Positions 1 through 11,876 are shown, numbered from the stretch's first letter. The stretch: DNA of 64,000 bases from Entoloma clypeatum (GCA_963565915.1 OY751491.1:992001-1056000); one strand, 5' to 3'. Numbers and translations: made by a program. Notes: generated from the sequence alone by a model not told the origin.

Positions 1-525
1 CTTTATATGTCAGAATCGTATAAGGTGCGATCAACGTTTCCACATGGAGTGTACTAGGTCAATCCCCTTAGGGACGTCTCATGACAGGTACTTGTCGTAA
101 TGACTTTCCCAGGTTCATATGTGAAGAAGTAAGACTCAGAACCTAGATCTTTCGATCGGTTCTTTGCCAACCAGGGTAGAGTGGGCAGGTACTCGCTGTT
201 GCCAGCGTTTCCCAGGTCCCTCTGCTATCCGGGGCCCATAACCTGTTGAAGTTCCACCTGGGCGCTAGCCACAGGTGTACTGAGCAACACGGCTACAGTG
301 GAAGTACTCTACGATACCGCTATAGTCACTTACATGGTTTGGAGGGGGGTAAGGCTGGTGAGAGCGGTTGAGGCTGGTGAGAGCGATGGAGCTGGTTAAG
401 AGTCAAGAGACAACTTGTTGATATTGACAGTTTCCTGGTCTTATATACCGTACTACTGTTTGTACCAACCAAACAAGTATGTAATGAAGATATGTAAAGG
501 TCACGTGATGTAATCTAATCTAATC
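1..525 (-). mobile_element. Ty1/Copia element C0, 5' end only (leader, primer site and truncated 5' LTR)
   Basis: Read on the minus strand, 244-525 matches the 310-bp LTR shared by the other Copia copies in the window (C1-C4), and 1-243 matches the leader that follows their 5' LTR, including the GGTTATGGGCCC primer site next to the LTR. The gag start would lie left of position 1, so only the 5' end is visible. The outer part of the LTR is missing: the match stops at 525 inside the GATTA-rich stretch, about 28 bp before the expected TG terminus. The boundary is therefore a deletion, and no target duplication can be read here. Confidence 0.9.
244..525 (-). repeat. truncated 5' LTR of Copia C0
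   Basis: About 282 bp of the Copia LTR in minus orientation, with the CAACA inner end at 244 and the TATATAAG promoter element of the family. The outer terminus is lost at 525, where unrelated coding sequence begins. Confidence 0.9.
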
Positions 526-526
526 C

Positions 527-1107
527 TGCCGTTTCCAAGGTTGGGGCAAGAAGTGCTCCAACTGCCAGAGCGGTAGCCGGGTAGGGTGCTCTTTTGAGGT
601 GAGTGGTGAACGTGCGGAACTCCTTGCGACCATGGCCCACGCCTTCGGTCAATCGAGCACGGCTGGTGCGTTCTACCATCTGCCCTCTTTCTAGCCACTG
701 ACAATTTATTTCCAGCCATCCATGAGACTCTTGTCGACATCCAGGCCTCGACTGCTCTCCACTTCCACCTCTCGGAAGCCTTGTCGGCCATCGCCGCTCG
801 TCGAAAGCGGTCCATTACCCACTTCCTTCACCAGCTGGCTCAGCTGTATCGTCGCGAGGGCGACTTTCCTCAGGGCCTGGTAGCTGATGAGGGGGCTCAC
901 CAGGAGCTCTTCGAAGTCTTTGGCCTCGCTCGATTCGACCCTCCCGCTGGTCAACAGTCCTCCCACGAGAATCCCATCTTTGTCAAGAAGGTTTCGCCTG
1001 TCCATGAATCAGACTCGGCTTCTGACGAGGACTCCCCTGTGGAGGAAGAGGCCGATGAAGTCGCGAAGGATCTGTTCGTTCAGGGGTCGTCTCGCGATGT
1101 CACCTAG
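527..1107 (+). pseudogene. 5'-truncated two-exon gene with a cysteine cluster, function unknown
   Basis: An open frame enters from the C0 junction at 527 and continues to 665. A 50-nt intron follows (666-715: GTGCGT donor, CTGAC branch site, TTTCCAG acceptor). The frame resumes at 716 and ends with TAG at 1107. The first exon encodes a Cys cluster (C-x8-C-x2-C-x7-C). The second encodes a likely helical region and an acidic tail rich in Asp, Glu and Ser, ending DLFVQGSSRDVT. No start codon remains because the Copia element replaces the 5' end. A T-rich sequence follows the stop. The family is not one I can name; the Cys cluster suggests metal or nucleic-acid binding, but this is inference. Confidence 0.55.
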
Positions 1108-1696
1108 GTACTGCGGGCCTTTTTTTATTTATTTTTATATTTGCACATGTCGCGGGCTATATGCCCTTATATTTTCTCTGTATACACTCGCTGCGGGCTT
1201 ACGCCCAAATATATTGCTTTTCTTCGTTCTTTGATTAAGTCCATTAAGGGCCTCCTGTTCAGAACTACAGTATTTCTAAGTCTATCACGAAGACGTTGGA
1301 TGAAGTCTCATTTTACTTTGATCGTTATGCTGTTTGGTACTCAGGGGTTCGGTATATCTATTTGAGAGTGATTATGTCTTTCTGATATCTCCTTCCGAGA
1401 TTCCGCTCTTTCATGTTCTGTTTCATTTATGGCGATTTGAGGTTCGCAATTGTACTGGAACAGGCTCGCAACCCCCCACTCCCCCACACTAAAGAATACA
1501 ACTCTCCGAGTTGGACATCGCTCTATTCCGTGAAGGCAAGACTAGCATCGCGAAGGTACCCCTGTTGACTATCACAAGGACTGACTATCCCCTCATAGAG
1601 GGAACTGCCGTGCCCAACCACGCAATCCCGGGCGCCACTACCATCCGGTATAGCACGGCCTCAAAAAAAAACTTTCGTTACTAAGTCGCCAGGGAA
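1108..1696. other. intergenic spacer
   Basis: AT-rich just after the truncated gene (T-runs suited to 3'-end formation), then mixed sequence with a C-run near 1475 and an A-run near 1665. No ORF, repeat or known RNA was recognised. Confidence 0.5.
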
Positions 1697-1698
1697 GC

Positions 1699-1705
1699 TA
1701 TAAAA
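1699..1705 (+). promoter_or_regulatory. TATA box of the 1805-3166 gene
   Basis: TATAAAA stands about 100 bp upstream of the ATG at 1805, leaving room for a start site about 30 bp downstream and a 5' leader of about 70 nt. Assigned from position and consensus only. Confidence 0.5.
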
Positions 1706-1804
1706 GCCCGCGACCACTCGAAGAGTCAACTCTACCCTCACCCTAGCACAAATCAACACCGCTAGACAAACTTGCCCTCGGGTCACACACCGCCTCTAAA
1801 AGAG

Positions 1805-3166
1805 ATGTCTAACGAAGACGAAACCCAGGCCGTGAAAAAGGTCTTAGCCTCGCTCATCGGTTCATTCCCGGACGATCCTCAGGCACCCCCCAAGAAACTG
1901 CCAACCTGCTCCAAAGCATACCTCATCTGTCGGTACGCGTATGACGACCTCAAAGTACGTCGCGACAGCGCACCGAACCTTGTTTGACCATTCCAACTAT
2001 TCCGTCAGCCTCTAAATCTCCGTCATGCACATATTTCCAATGAGTACCTCAAGGACGCACAACTCGCGGACCATGTTTTCATAGCTAGGAACGGCCTACA
2101 GGCGTTCCATGACAAGAACAAGTCTTGGAGACTCCCGCCCATGTTCTTTACCCTCAAGGACATGGTCGCGTACATACGATACCTGCGTCAAGGACCTACA
2201 GCCACCGAGGAGACCGCGCCTCCACCTGCAAGTGATCCTCCGGCCAACAGCGAGAAACCTGAAGTGAGTCGACGCGAGAGCTGGAGTCCGTCCCCCGCAC
2301 TAATTGAATGGCTCGACCAGGCCAAGGTAACTGATCCCGATGCCGATCTCAATCTCGACGTCTCTAATATCCCGGATGCAAACAGCCCGTCCGCCGCCGC
2401 GGAACCCGAACTAACCCAGTCGGGGACAGTGACGACAGCGACGGAAACGCCGAGCACCCCGCCGAACCTCGTAAGCGATCGCGAGATGATGAATCTGATC
2501 ATGAGGTCTGTCATTATTTGTATACTACCTTCCAACTTCCAATGGTATTGAAGCCGCTTCTCGCTACTGTGCAAGAAGATGGACGTCGACCCCGAGACCC
2601 TCCATCCCATTACTGCGGACGATGGGTCTGCCAAGAAGTCCGTTACAGCTCCCTCGACGGAGAAATCATCGTCCGGCACGGTACGTCGACATACTGCCCC
2701 CGACAATCTCCGCTAATTTTCCCCATATCACAGAAAGGGTCTGGGTGGAAGGGCAAATCGGCCCCGGGTCCCAAATCCAACAAGAAACCGCGGCTGGAGA
2801 CCAAAGAAGCCCCGTTCAAGGACACAGCGCCGGTGGGACCAGCACAAGTGGAGCAGCGAGGCAATTTCCACAAAGAAGGTACCGTACTAAACGTATCCGC
2901 CTTCTTTATCCAAGCTAATATGTCACCCCGCAGCCGCTCGCTTCGCGATGGAAAATCCTCTCGCAAACAAGATCCTCTCAGAGACTGGGTCGATCCTGGA
3001 GACGCCCTTGACACACACCGAGAAGTCCCTTCGTGACACCGAGGCCCTTGTCCGATCCCAATTTCTCACTACAATTTCTTCTCTTGATTACAACTTAAAG
3101 TATGCACAATACCTTAAGCAGCGACACAACCTTCTCCTCTCCGAATTGAAGGAGCAGTATGAGTAG
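1805..3166 (+). CDS. multi-exon gene, uncharacterised Agaricomycete-type protein next to Gypsy element A
   Basis: The ATG at 1805 opens a chain of exons whose frames agree after removing short introns: 1955-2008 (54 nt), 2327-2385 (59 nt), one starting near 2506 and ending near 2575 (acceptor uncertain), 2681-2733 (53 nt) and 2879-2933 (55 nt). The stop is TAG at 3164-3166. The first part (about 110 residues) is fairly hydrophobic and aromatic. The middle is low complexity, acidic then basic (runs of Asp and Ser, then Lys and Arg). The last 75 residues look like an amphipathic helix or coiled coil ending near LLLSELKEQYE. I recognise no catalytic motif. It converges on the pol gene of element A with about 200 bp between stops. 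It may be an antisense passenger of that element or a separate repetitive gene; TE-associated use is inference. Confidence 0.6.
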
Positions 3167-3364
3167 ACTGCCCTTCACCTTTCCTGCCACAGCAAAAGCC
3201 ACATGTCCCCTTGTAGAGGTTTTTACTGTATAGTCCGTAATACAGGTCTTCCTCTGCTGGCACATAGGCGTTCGATATGATCGCTAAGTCATTCCAACAC
3301 GGCCCTAGGCCTTGCGAGATCATACCAGTGGTGATTTCCTTCAAAGTAAGTCCCGCGAGCCCGG

Positions 3365-3997
3365 TCATTCATCATCCAAGCTGGAATCCTCGTCCGAGAC
3401 TGCCCCCGCATCATCTACGGTAACCTCGCGAGGCGTATCCTCAAACCTGTCATTCTTATCTATGTCCAGCCTCGTTCCGTCGAACCACAGGTCCTCACCG
3501 CTGTCATTAGCAGTCTCGGTCGAATTTTTCAATCCTTCCAATGTCGCTTTTGTAATATCGATGAAGTCTAACACCCCTTTAGGGACTGCAATGACACGTC
3601 TCGCATGGTAGGGAACGAGCCTAAATGCTGCAACCTTCTCATGCCATACCGACCCATCCAGTTCCGCGATGATGTATGCTCCACCTTTATTCCTCGCGAC
3701 GACCACCATAGGACCGAAGTACCTGGGCTTCATTTTCTTGTCGAGACTATTTTCAACCGCTGTATTGCGGACTAACACTAGATCTCTCTCTCTAAAGTCA
3801 TAATCTCTGATTTTATGCCGGTGCTCTTGCTCATAACGAAGTACCGCCGTCATCTTGGCACACGTAACCCGCTTACGCATCTCATCGACGTGCACTTTGT
3901 GCTTCGCGAGCGCACGAGCCCTAAATCCAATCAGGTCCGCCGTTGACAGCGGCCCATCTGGAAGTTTCACTAGCCACGTCGCCTCAACAATATCTAG
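3365..3997 (-). pseudogene. element A: C-terminal part of Gypsy integrase
   Basis: The frame enters at the C1 junction and runs about 210 codons to the stop at 3365-3367. It begins DIVEATWLVKLPDG and contains the basic, aromatic segment typical of the region after the integrase core (RDYDFRERDLVLVRN, PRYFGPMVVVARN, GGAYIIAELDG), then an acidic tail. The upstream half of the same integrase resumes at 9831. With C1 and one TCTAG copy removed, the codons across the break read Pro-Leu-Asp-Ile-Val-Glu without a shift. The N-terminal Met suggested by an isolated ORF here is not a real start. Confidence 0.85.
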
Positions 3998-4307
3998 TGT
4001 TGAAACTTTTCCCATCACGTAGATTAGATTAGATTAGATTACATCATGTGACCTTTACATATCTTCATTACATACTTGTTTGGTTGGTACAAACAGTAGT
4101 ACGGTATATAAGACCAGGAAACTGTCAATATCAAAAAGTTGTCTCTTGACTCTTAACCAGCTCCATCGCTCTCACCAGCCTCAACCGCTCTCACTAGCCT
4201 TACCCCCTCCAAACCATGTAAGTGACCATAGCGGTATCGTAGAGTACTTCCACTGTAGCTGTGTTGCTCAGTACACCTGCGGCTAGCGCCCAGGTGGAAC
4301 TTCAACA
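3998..4307 (+). repeat. 5' LTR of Copia C1
   Basis: 310 bp, TG..CA termini. It holds tandem GATTA units, a TATATAAG promoter box near 4105 and a run of CT-rich repeats downstream of the expected start site. This copy has CATGTG where the C2 and C3 LTRs have the palindrome CACGTG. Confidence 0.95.
4105..4112 (+). promoter_or_regulatory. LTR TATA box (TATATAAG) of Copia C1
   Basis: Conserved at the same LTR offset in all five Copia copies of the window, about 108 bp from the LTR start. It is the likely core promoter of the genomic RNA. Confidence 0.6.
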
Positions 4308-4322
4308 GGTTATGGGCCCCGG
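4308..4322 (+). other. primer binding site of C1, half-tRNA type
   Basis: GGTTATGGGCCCCGG follows the LTR directly. Its complement begins with the anticodon-loop and 3' anticodon-stem sequence of an initiator tRNA-Met (GGGCCCATAACC), not with a CCA-end sequence. Drosophila copia is known to prime from such a 5' half of tRNA-iMet. Confidence 0.7.
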
Positions 4323-4675
4323 ATAGCAGAGGGACCTGGGAACGCTGGCAACAGCAAGTACCTGCCCACTCTACCCTGGTTGGCAAAGAACCGATCGAAA
4401 GATCTAGGTTCTGAGTCTTACTTCTTCACACATGAACCTGGAACGTCATTACGACAAGTACCTGTCATGAAGCGTCCCTAAGGGGATTGACTTAGTACAC
4501 ATTATGTGGAAACGTTGATCGTACCTCACACACTTCTGACAAAAAGGGTTTTTCCCACAAACCGCTATTCCTAAAGGGAATATGTTATGAGGAAGCATTT
4601 ATTTGTTTTCTCTAAAAATCAAATTCATAACAAAAACATCACTGATTGGGAAAAACTCCTTTTAGATTCATTAAA

Positions 4676-7600
4676 ATGTCTACCTCTCGCTCCGCCCTCG
4701 ACTCCATCGCCATCTTCGACGGCATCGACTATCAAAGTTGGGCCGAGAAGATGAAGTCCTACCTTCTCCATCAAGGAGTCTGGCGCCTCGTATCCGGCGA
4801 CATTGAGCGCCCCGACATCAAGGACTTTACGGTCACGGTCTCCACCCCTGCCTCCGCCACCTCGACATCTGCGACACCTGCGACTCAACCTCCGGCTGTC
4901 ACTATCACTGTCGACCATCCCGCCTTCGCCAAGGAAAAGAAGGCCTGGATTAGAGACGACGACATGGCTCTGGGTTCCATCCGTCTCAAAGTCTCCGAAG
5001 CAATCAGGAGGCACATCAAGGACGCCTCAACCTCAAACGAAGCTTGGACATCGTTGAAAGATGCATATTCGAAGGTCTCCCCCGCCACCATTTTTGGCGA
5101 CTTCAAGGCTGCTGCCTCCTTCAAGCTCTCGGGTCGCGACCCCGTACCAGAAATTGAGCGCCTCGGATCACTCTTCGCTCGCCTCAGCGACGCGAAGTTC
5201 ATCGTGCCTGACCTGATGCAGGCTATGATCCTGGCAAGTGCCATCCCTGACGCTTGGTCGTCTCTCTCCACCGCCCTCTTCCAGGTCTACGACGCCGATG
5301 ACTTCACATGGCAGGCCGTCGCCGACAGCATCGTATCGGAGTACAGGCGCAAGTATGTGATTGGGTCTACTCGGGCGTCCAACGAGCAGGCCCGGAAAAT
5401 CTCCGGGACTAAGCGCAAGGGGCAAGACCCCAAATGGGAAAAGCAAACAGTGCCGAGTACCTCGCGTAACAATGCTGACGAGCAGCCTAACTCGACCGAC
5501 CCGAGTACCGCTTCTGAAAAGAAGAAGGGAAAGGGACGCTGGCGCAACCAGAAGAAGCGCGCCAACAACGCAGAAAACGACTCCGACCAAGCTGAGGAAA
5601 TGGTCGAGTTTATTGCACCAGCCATTGAGCAACCCCTTCGTCGTCCTGCTCCTTGCCCTCTCCCTCCTCATCATGCACCTGCCTTCACCACTATAACGGG
5701 CCGCGGGAAAACTATGAGTACCGCGCAGCCTGAATCGGAGAAAATGCAGTCGCTCCTGCAACGCATGAACCCTCCTCCTTCCCAGTACACCGGGCTTCCT
5801 TCTGGAAAGCCATCTGTGTGGAAAAAGAACGAGAGGGTGCGAAGACTCGCCCGAGAAATCGGTGCTCAACCCTCTGGGTCAAACCTCCGTATCTTAGATA
5901 CCATCATTCCTGACATCAACGAAAGGCCGGCTAAACAGCGTCGCGTAGCCCCGTCGATAGAAGAATCACTGAAAATGATGGACATCGATCAGGAACGGAT
6001 GGGGCCGGATGTATTTGAGGACGAGATAGAACTTGACAGTTCGTCAAAACCTTTTCTTAAACCTTACCAATTGCAGAAAGCTAACAATACCTCTCAACAG
6101 ACATATGACATAATAGCCAGTACCAGTACAGAATGCGTAGATCACTTTAGCAGTGATTTACATAAAAAATATATTCAACATTTTGCTTCTTGTACACATT
6201 GTAAGGAAAAAGAACGCGCGCAATGGATATTAGATTCCGGCGCCTCTTTACACTTCACCTATGAGTTTAAGGACTTCGCATATTATAGACCTCTCACGGT
6301 CAAGCGATTCGTCCAAACTGCAGCCAAAGGGAAGAAACTGTAAATTCTTGGAGTTGGGGCCGTTCCAGTACGGCACACCCTAAATGGGGAAGTTAAAACC
6401 CATCTTCTCAGACCGGTGTTCTACATCCCGGACATGGACACATGCCTATTGTCCCTAGGCGTCTTCCTTAACCATGGTTACAAAGTAGACGGGACTTGTG
6501 GAGAAATTAACATCTCCAAAGGGCTGAGCAAAATCCAGTTTTCGCCCCACATCCTTGGTCAAACCATTTACTGGTTAGACACTGAAATACGCTATGACCA
6601 GATCCATGCGATCTCAAGCGAAATCACTGTTGAAACATGGCACAAGCGCCTTGGTCACCCAAATGATCAAGCACTCCGAAAGATTCCCACCAGTACCAAA
6701 GGGGTACCTGAAACACTAGTACATGAGAAATCACAGGAAAGTTGCACAGGTTGCCTCAAAGGGAAAATGCCAAATCAGTCATATCCCAGTTCGATAACAA
6801 GGGCAACAAAAACCTTTGATCTGATCCATTCCGATCTCAAACAAATATCCACGGCATCATACCACAAATATAAATATTTCCTTACGTTTTTGGACGATTT
6901 TTCATCCCACGTCTGGGTCGTCTTGCTTAGGAAGAAGTCGGATGCTGTCATGGCACTACGACAATTCCTTGCGATGATCCAGAATCAATTCGCCGCCACT
7001 CCTAAGAAATGGCGAGTTGATGGAGGTGGAGAATTTAACGAATACAAGGATGTACTTGCCGATCATGGAATTCTGATCGACGTCACGCTCCCGTATCAGC
7101 ACCAGCAGAACGGTCGAGCAGAATGGATAAATCGAACCCTGTGGGAGAAATCTCAGGCCTTGCGCTTCGACGCGTGCTTACCACCTATGTGGTGGGAATT
7201 CTGTTTGGAACATGCAGCTTTTCTCTACAACAGAACCCCCATGCAGCGTCTCGAATGGAATACCCCTTACTTCAGGGTGACCAATGAGATCCCCGATATG
7301 TCAAGCATCAGAGTCTTCGGATGTCAGGCATATGTGTATATCCCAAAAGAAAAACGTAGAAATTCCCTGGAGTCTAGATCTCGATTGATGATTTATCTCG
7401 GATCAAAGCCAGGGGTCAAAGGATACCGTTTCATGGATCCTGAGACTAATACAATTTTCATGGGTGGGAAAGCTATCTTTGATGAAAGCAAGTACCCTAG
7501 ATGCCACATCGACCCTTTGCCAGAGAACCATCCAGAAATGGAAAACCCAGAACCGGCTGATGAGTTTGAGGACCTCATCCCCAGAAACGATGACAATGAC

Positions 7601-9445
7601 AGTCATTACGAAAAACCACACAACCCTGTTCCCACTGGACAGGATCACCCTGAATCAGACGATGATTTGCCACGTAGCGAGCCCGATGACGAGCCACGAG
7701 TACCCACTCCAGAGCCCGAGCAAGTACCAGATCGACCGATCAGGGAACGACGAGTTCGGAGAATGCCAGACAGCATCTATGGGGAAGACACCCCTGCTTC
7801 TGATCTTGAAAAAATGGATCGAAGACGTAGATTGGGCGGTCAAACGGCATGGATGAACGATCTCCTGATGGAGGCAATCTCCATCCGAGTAGGCATCATC
7901 GAAATGTCACACAAAGACATATACTCTCTTCCGAACAAAGAAGATTGGTATGCGGCAGAACGAAAAGAGCTAGACATGCTCAAAAGCCGCGGGGTGATCA
8001 CGGAGTTAGTACCCCTACCTACAGGGAGGAAAGCACTAAGGAACAAATGGGTTTACAACAAAAAATCCGATGGGCGTTTGAAAGCGCGCCTTGTCGCAAA
8101 AGGTTTCTCACAGGTAGAAGGGATTGACTTCGATCAGATCTTCTCACCAGTAGTGAGATACGAGACCGTCCGATTAATTCTGGCATTGACAGCCCTTGAA
8201 GGGTGGTTCATGACACTCTTGGACGTCTCAGCAGCCTTCCTCTATGGAACACTCCGTGAGGTAATTTACATGCGACAGCCTGAGGGCTACATAGTAAAAG
8301 GGAAAGAAAACCTCGTGTACCGACTATACAAAGCCCTATACGGACTCAAGCAGGCCGCATTAGCCTGGTGGAGGGAACTCGATTCCTCCATGAAAAAGCT
8401 CGGCTTTGTCTGGCTTCACTCCGATGCGGGAGTTTTCATTCACACAAGTACCAAAGGGGAAACTGTGATCGCCGTCATTTATGTTGATGACTCTGCTTTT
8501 CTCGGCACAAACCGGGAATACACGCTGGAAAAGAAGAAGGCCTTCATGACAACATGGGAATGTAGGGACCTAGGTCACCTAGTCCCTGATGGGGAACCAA
8601 AAGAATTTCTCTCTATCCAAATAAGGCAACGTGGGAAGAGGATCTTCATTGATCAAGTACCCTACCTTGAGAAAATTCTCGCACGCATGGGGATGAGCGA
8701 ATCTAATGCCACCCATACCCCACTCCCAACGGGCTACAAACCCATGAAATCTGAAGATGAACCCAATGCGGAACTCAGATCCAAGTACCAATCCGTCATC
8801 GGATCATTATTGTACTTAATGATCGGGACAAGACCCGACATTTGTTTCGCCGTAATCAAAATGTCCCAATTTTCCGCAAACCCTGCCAAACGCCATTTAG
8901 AAGTGGCAAGGGATATTTGCAGGTATTTGAAGGCAACAAAAAATTACGCGATCATGTACGATGGTGATTCTGGGAAAGGCATCTACGCATTCACAGACTC
9001 CGATTGGGCGTCAGACGAAAACACCAGGAAGTCCACCACTGGTTACTTCGTATCGCTGGCATCTGGAGCAGTAACCTGGGTTTCATCGGCGCAAAAAACC
9101 ATTGCCCTCTCTTCCACGGAAGCAGAATACATGGCGCTATCAGATTGCAGTCGCGCAGTGACATGGCTTAGAAGCATGCTTGCCGAGCTTGGAATGCAGA
9201 TCGGATCAGTATCGATCTACGGAGATAACAACGGCTCCGTCTTTATCGCATCCAACCCTGTAACTGAGAAGCGATCCAAGCACATTGACGTGCAATTTCA
9301 TTTCATCAGAGAAAAAGTCTCCGAAGAGATAATTACGGTCAAATTCATTGAAGGAGTGAACAACCCTGCAGACCTTTTAACTAAGAATCTGGGAAAAATC
9401 CTCTTTTCCAAGTTTATCCCGTACTTCGGATTGATAAAAAACTAG
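4676..9445 (+). pseudogene. C1 Gag-Pol polyprotein, one in-frame stop
   Basis: A single frame from ATG 4676 (the position used by the homologous starts at 40651 and 54688; the earlier in-frame ATG at 4646 is not shared) to TAG 9443-9445. Order: Gag, protease with WILDSGAS, GAG-pre-integrase with a WHKRLGHP...CTGC zinc motif, integrase core (HSDLKQ, VDGGGEF, NGRAE), RT (LDVSAAFLYG, YVDD) and RNase H (FTDSDWAS, SSTEAEYM). TAA at 6341-6343, between protease and integrase, replaces the GAA found in C2, so the element needs readthrough or is dead. C1 also has Trp where C2 and C3 have Arg just after the integrase catalytic Glu. No CCHC knuckle is visible in Gag. Confidence 0.93.
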
Positions 9446-9507
9446 TCGAAACAGAGTACCTATACATATATGTGGGAAAAAGTAAGATGTATTTAGAAGT
9501 ATATACT

Positions 9508-9520
9508 AAATATGGGGGGG
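9508..9520 (+). other. polypurine tract of C1
   Basis: An A-rich then G-run stretch (AAATATGGGGGGG-like) directly before the 3' LTR. It is the expected plus-strand primer and is identical in position in C2, C3 and, on the minus strand, C4. Confidence 0.7.
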
Positions 9521-9830
9521 TGTTGAAACTTTTCCCATCACGTAGATTAGATTAGATTAGATTACATCATGTGACCTTTACATATCTTCATTACATACTT
9601 GTTTGGTTGGTACAAACAGTAGTACGGTATATAAGACCAGGAAACTGTCAATATCAACAAGTTGTCTCTTGACTCTTAACCAGCTCCATCACTCTCACCA
9701 GCCTCAACCGCTCTCACTAGCCTTACTCCCTCCAAACCATGTAAGTGACCATAGCGGTATTGTAGAGTACTTCCACTGTAGCTATGTTGCTCAGTACACC
9801 TGTGGCTAGCGCCCAGGTGGAACTTCAACA
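9521..9830 (+). repeat. 3' LTR of Copia C1
   Basis: 310 bp, same termini as the 5' LTR. About six substitutions separate the pair, among them CG to TG or CA changes. Confidence 0.95.
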
Positions 9831-11488
9831 TCTAGGGGAAGGATGGGATGCGCCCCTGTACACACGAAATATGGCGAGCATCCCAAACCCTTCTGAATCG
9901 TGATCCTATCTGCCCACATCATATGGTGGAAGAACCAGAACCACTTGCTGATATCACCGCCTGTGGCCTTAAACAAAGCCTGACAAACGTCCCAATGCGG
10001 CCTCTCGATCCGTCCATTTGCTCTAGAATTATAAGCCGATATCATAATCCCCTTAATTCCATACTTCTGTTCTATCCAGGCCAAAGCTTTCTTGAATGGC
10101 CCCGCGTTATTGGTCACAATCATTACCATACCGCCCCACCTACATAGTATGTCTTCGAAGAGCCAGTGCCCAACAGTCCGACCCGTTTCTTGCCTTAGCG
10201 GCCGCCCTTCCATCCATGTCGATAGTGCACAGCGGCTGTGAACAATGTATTTACAACCGTTCGATGCTGGCGTCATGTGTAGCGTATCAGCATGTAGGAC
10301 CTGAAACAGACCCGGCGTATGGGTTACCGTAGGAGGAATGCGAACCAATGTCTTCTGTCTCAGCTGACATATATGACAAGTCTGGACATATAGGCGAACA
10401 TCGCGTTCATATTCCGGCCACCAGAATCTTTGCGCAATAAGCTCTTTTGTTGCATAGAAGCCGTGGTGTGCAAGGCTATCATGGGACGCCCTCATCATGT
10501 ACATGCAATGCCCCTTTTTGACCACTAGTTTGTGCTTTCCCACGCTACCTCTTCTATAGAGCCGGCCATCATCAGCGACAAAGAATTGTCTCACCCGCTG
10601 CACAAACTGTTTATACTGTCGGTTATTCAGGCCGTTTGGTCTCACAAAAGGATCCTCGAGCCAAATCTTGATGTCAGGAATGCGGTCATCCTGCAACTTC
10701 ACGGTCATTGTGCGATGATCTTCATCATAAGGTTCTCACATTGATTCATCCCATTTCAAAGAGTCGTCGGGCAACGCCGGTTCCCCCACGAATTGCGAGA
10801 GCGGCCCGGCCTTACACACTCGCTCAAGATATAATCGTTCAATATTCGATCTCTCGCGAGTGTCAGCAAGCTCTCCCTGGAAGTCTTTAACCGACGTAGC
10901 CCAAAGATAACCACCGCGTGTGTCTATCTTTGTTTTAAACTCATCGAACTCTAATGGGTCATTCTTTTCCACATTAGGGATACCATTTTCCTTATCGGGA
11001 TACTCGTACCGTGGCGGTCCGTCTGGTTCATCTACCCAGTCCTCCTCGATATGGTAGGTTTCATCCCCCGGTTGCGCTTCTCGCCTTGATAGACCATCGG
11101 GTGCGAAGGTCTTGCCTGGCACATGCCTTAGTGTGAAGTGGAACATCAAAATGTAATCAATCCACCGATTTATAGCAGCGTTCGGTCCAAGACCAGGATT
11201 ATTGAGCATCCCCTTGATATACTTTGCATCGGTCTCTATAACCAGGTTCCGACAGCCCAAGAGCCAAAACTTCGCCTCCTTCAATGCGCGAAATAAACCA
11301 TACAATTCTCGCTTTGGTTGCGAATATCTCGCCTCACACTCGTTTAGTGTTATCGATGTGAACTTCGCATACGTCCTCTTCTTAGAATCACCCTCCTCCT
11401 CTTGACAGATATAGAATCCAACCGCCCGCCACGAGGAGTCTATGCAAAGGACCACCGCACCTCCACCATGATAATCTATTGGCTTGAT
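9831..11488 (-). pseudogene. element A: RNase H and N-terminal two thirds of Gypsy integrase
   Basis: The minus-strand frame continues from the B junction (11488) through RNase H (VLCIDSSWRAVGF, ETDAKYIKG, HVPGKTFAPDGLSR) into integrase. The zinc domain (HDSLAHHG...CHICQ), core Asp (VLHADTLHM) and Glu (NGRIERPH) are visible. The second catalytic Asp is Asn (VTNNAGPF). An in-frame TGA at 10736-10738 lies between the two domains; the surrounding frame is unbroken on both sides. At 9831 the frame runs into C1 and resumes at 3997. At 11488 it runs into B and resumes at 18084. The Asp-to-Asn change and the TGA are both explained by C-to-T or G-to-A transitions. Confidence 0.9.
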
Positions 11489-11876
11489 TGTTACGGACTT
11501 ACCGGTTTGTATGCTACGCACTTTTCCCTTGCATTGTACCTTCGTTATTTCTTTGACTCATCGGACCACTTATTCATTTACCTTTACTCTACCATTCTCC
11601 TTTAGTATACTTCGCTCCCGCGCTGACTCGCACTCCGCAGTAGGGATTACTCAGTCCGCAGTCGTCTGACTCACTTCACACTGCCTTTCCGCAGTTACTG
11701 ACTCATCCGCACTGCCTTCTGCAGCTACTGACTCACTCGCTACCACTCGTAGTCAGTACTATATAAACCCCATGTACCATAGCTACATTCCTTAGATTTA
11801 GCAATCACTTTGCTCTTCGCCTTTCCACTTCCTGCATACTCTGCCCGAACCTTGGAACGGTTTGTTAAGCATAACA
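11489..11876 (+). repeat. 5' LTR of chromovirus B, with promoter
   Basis: 388 bp. It contains a TATATAAA box near 11761-11767 and, about 30 bp further on, AGATTTAGCAA at 11794-11804, the likely 5' end of the RNA. The U3 part has repeated GCAGT and TGACTCA-like units (several AP-1/Gcn4-like TGACTC motifs). Confidence 0.93.

Larger units (their letters stand above)
3998..9830 (+). mobile_element. Ty1/Copia element C1, full length with one stop, inserted in element A integrase
   Basis: 5833 bp with 310-bp LTRs at both ends (TGTTGAAAC...TTCAACA). It is flanked by the duplicated target TCTAG at 3993-3997 and 9831-9835. The primer site follows the 5' LTR, and a G-run polypurine tract precedes the 3' LTR. 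LTRs differ at about 6 positions by eye, so C1 is the oldest of the three complete copies. Three of the six differences are transitions at CpG. The Gag-Pol frame is broken by a single TAA. Confidence 0.97.

Noticed and set aside
1108..1770. Left LTR of Gypsy element A
   Set aside because: Compared by eye with 22441-23900; no shared stretch found, so no LTR is claimed.
4080..4286. A 68-codon ORF present in most copies of the Copia LTR
   Set aside because: It starts upstream of the TATA box, is lost in the C2 LTR variant and has no protein-like pattern; conserved only because the LTRs are.
6341..6343. Programmed readthrough between protease and integrase of the Copia family
   Set aside because: C1 (TAA) and C3 (TGA, 56275) have stops in the same general region, but at different codons, and C2 has none; these are private mutations.
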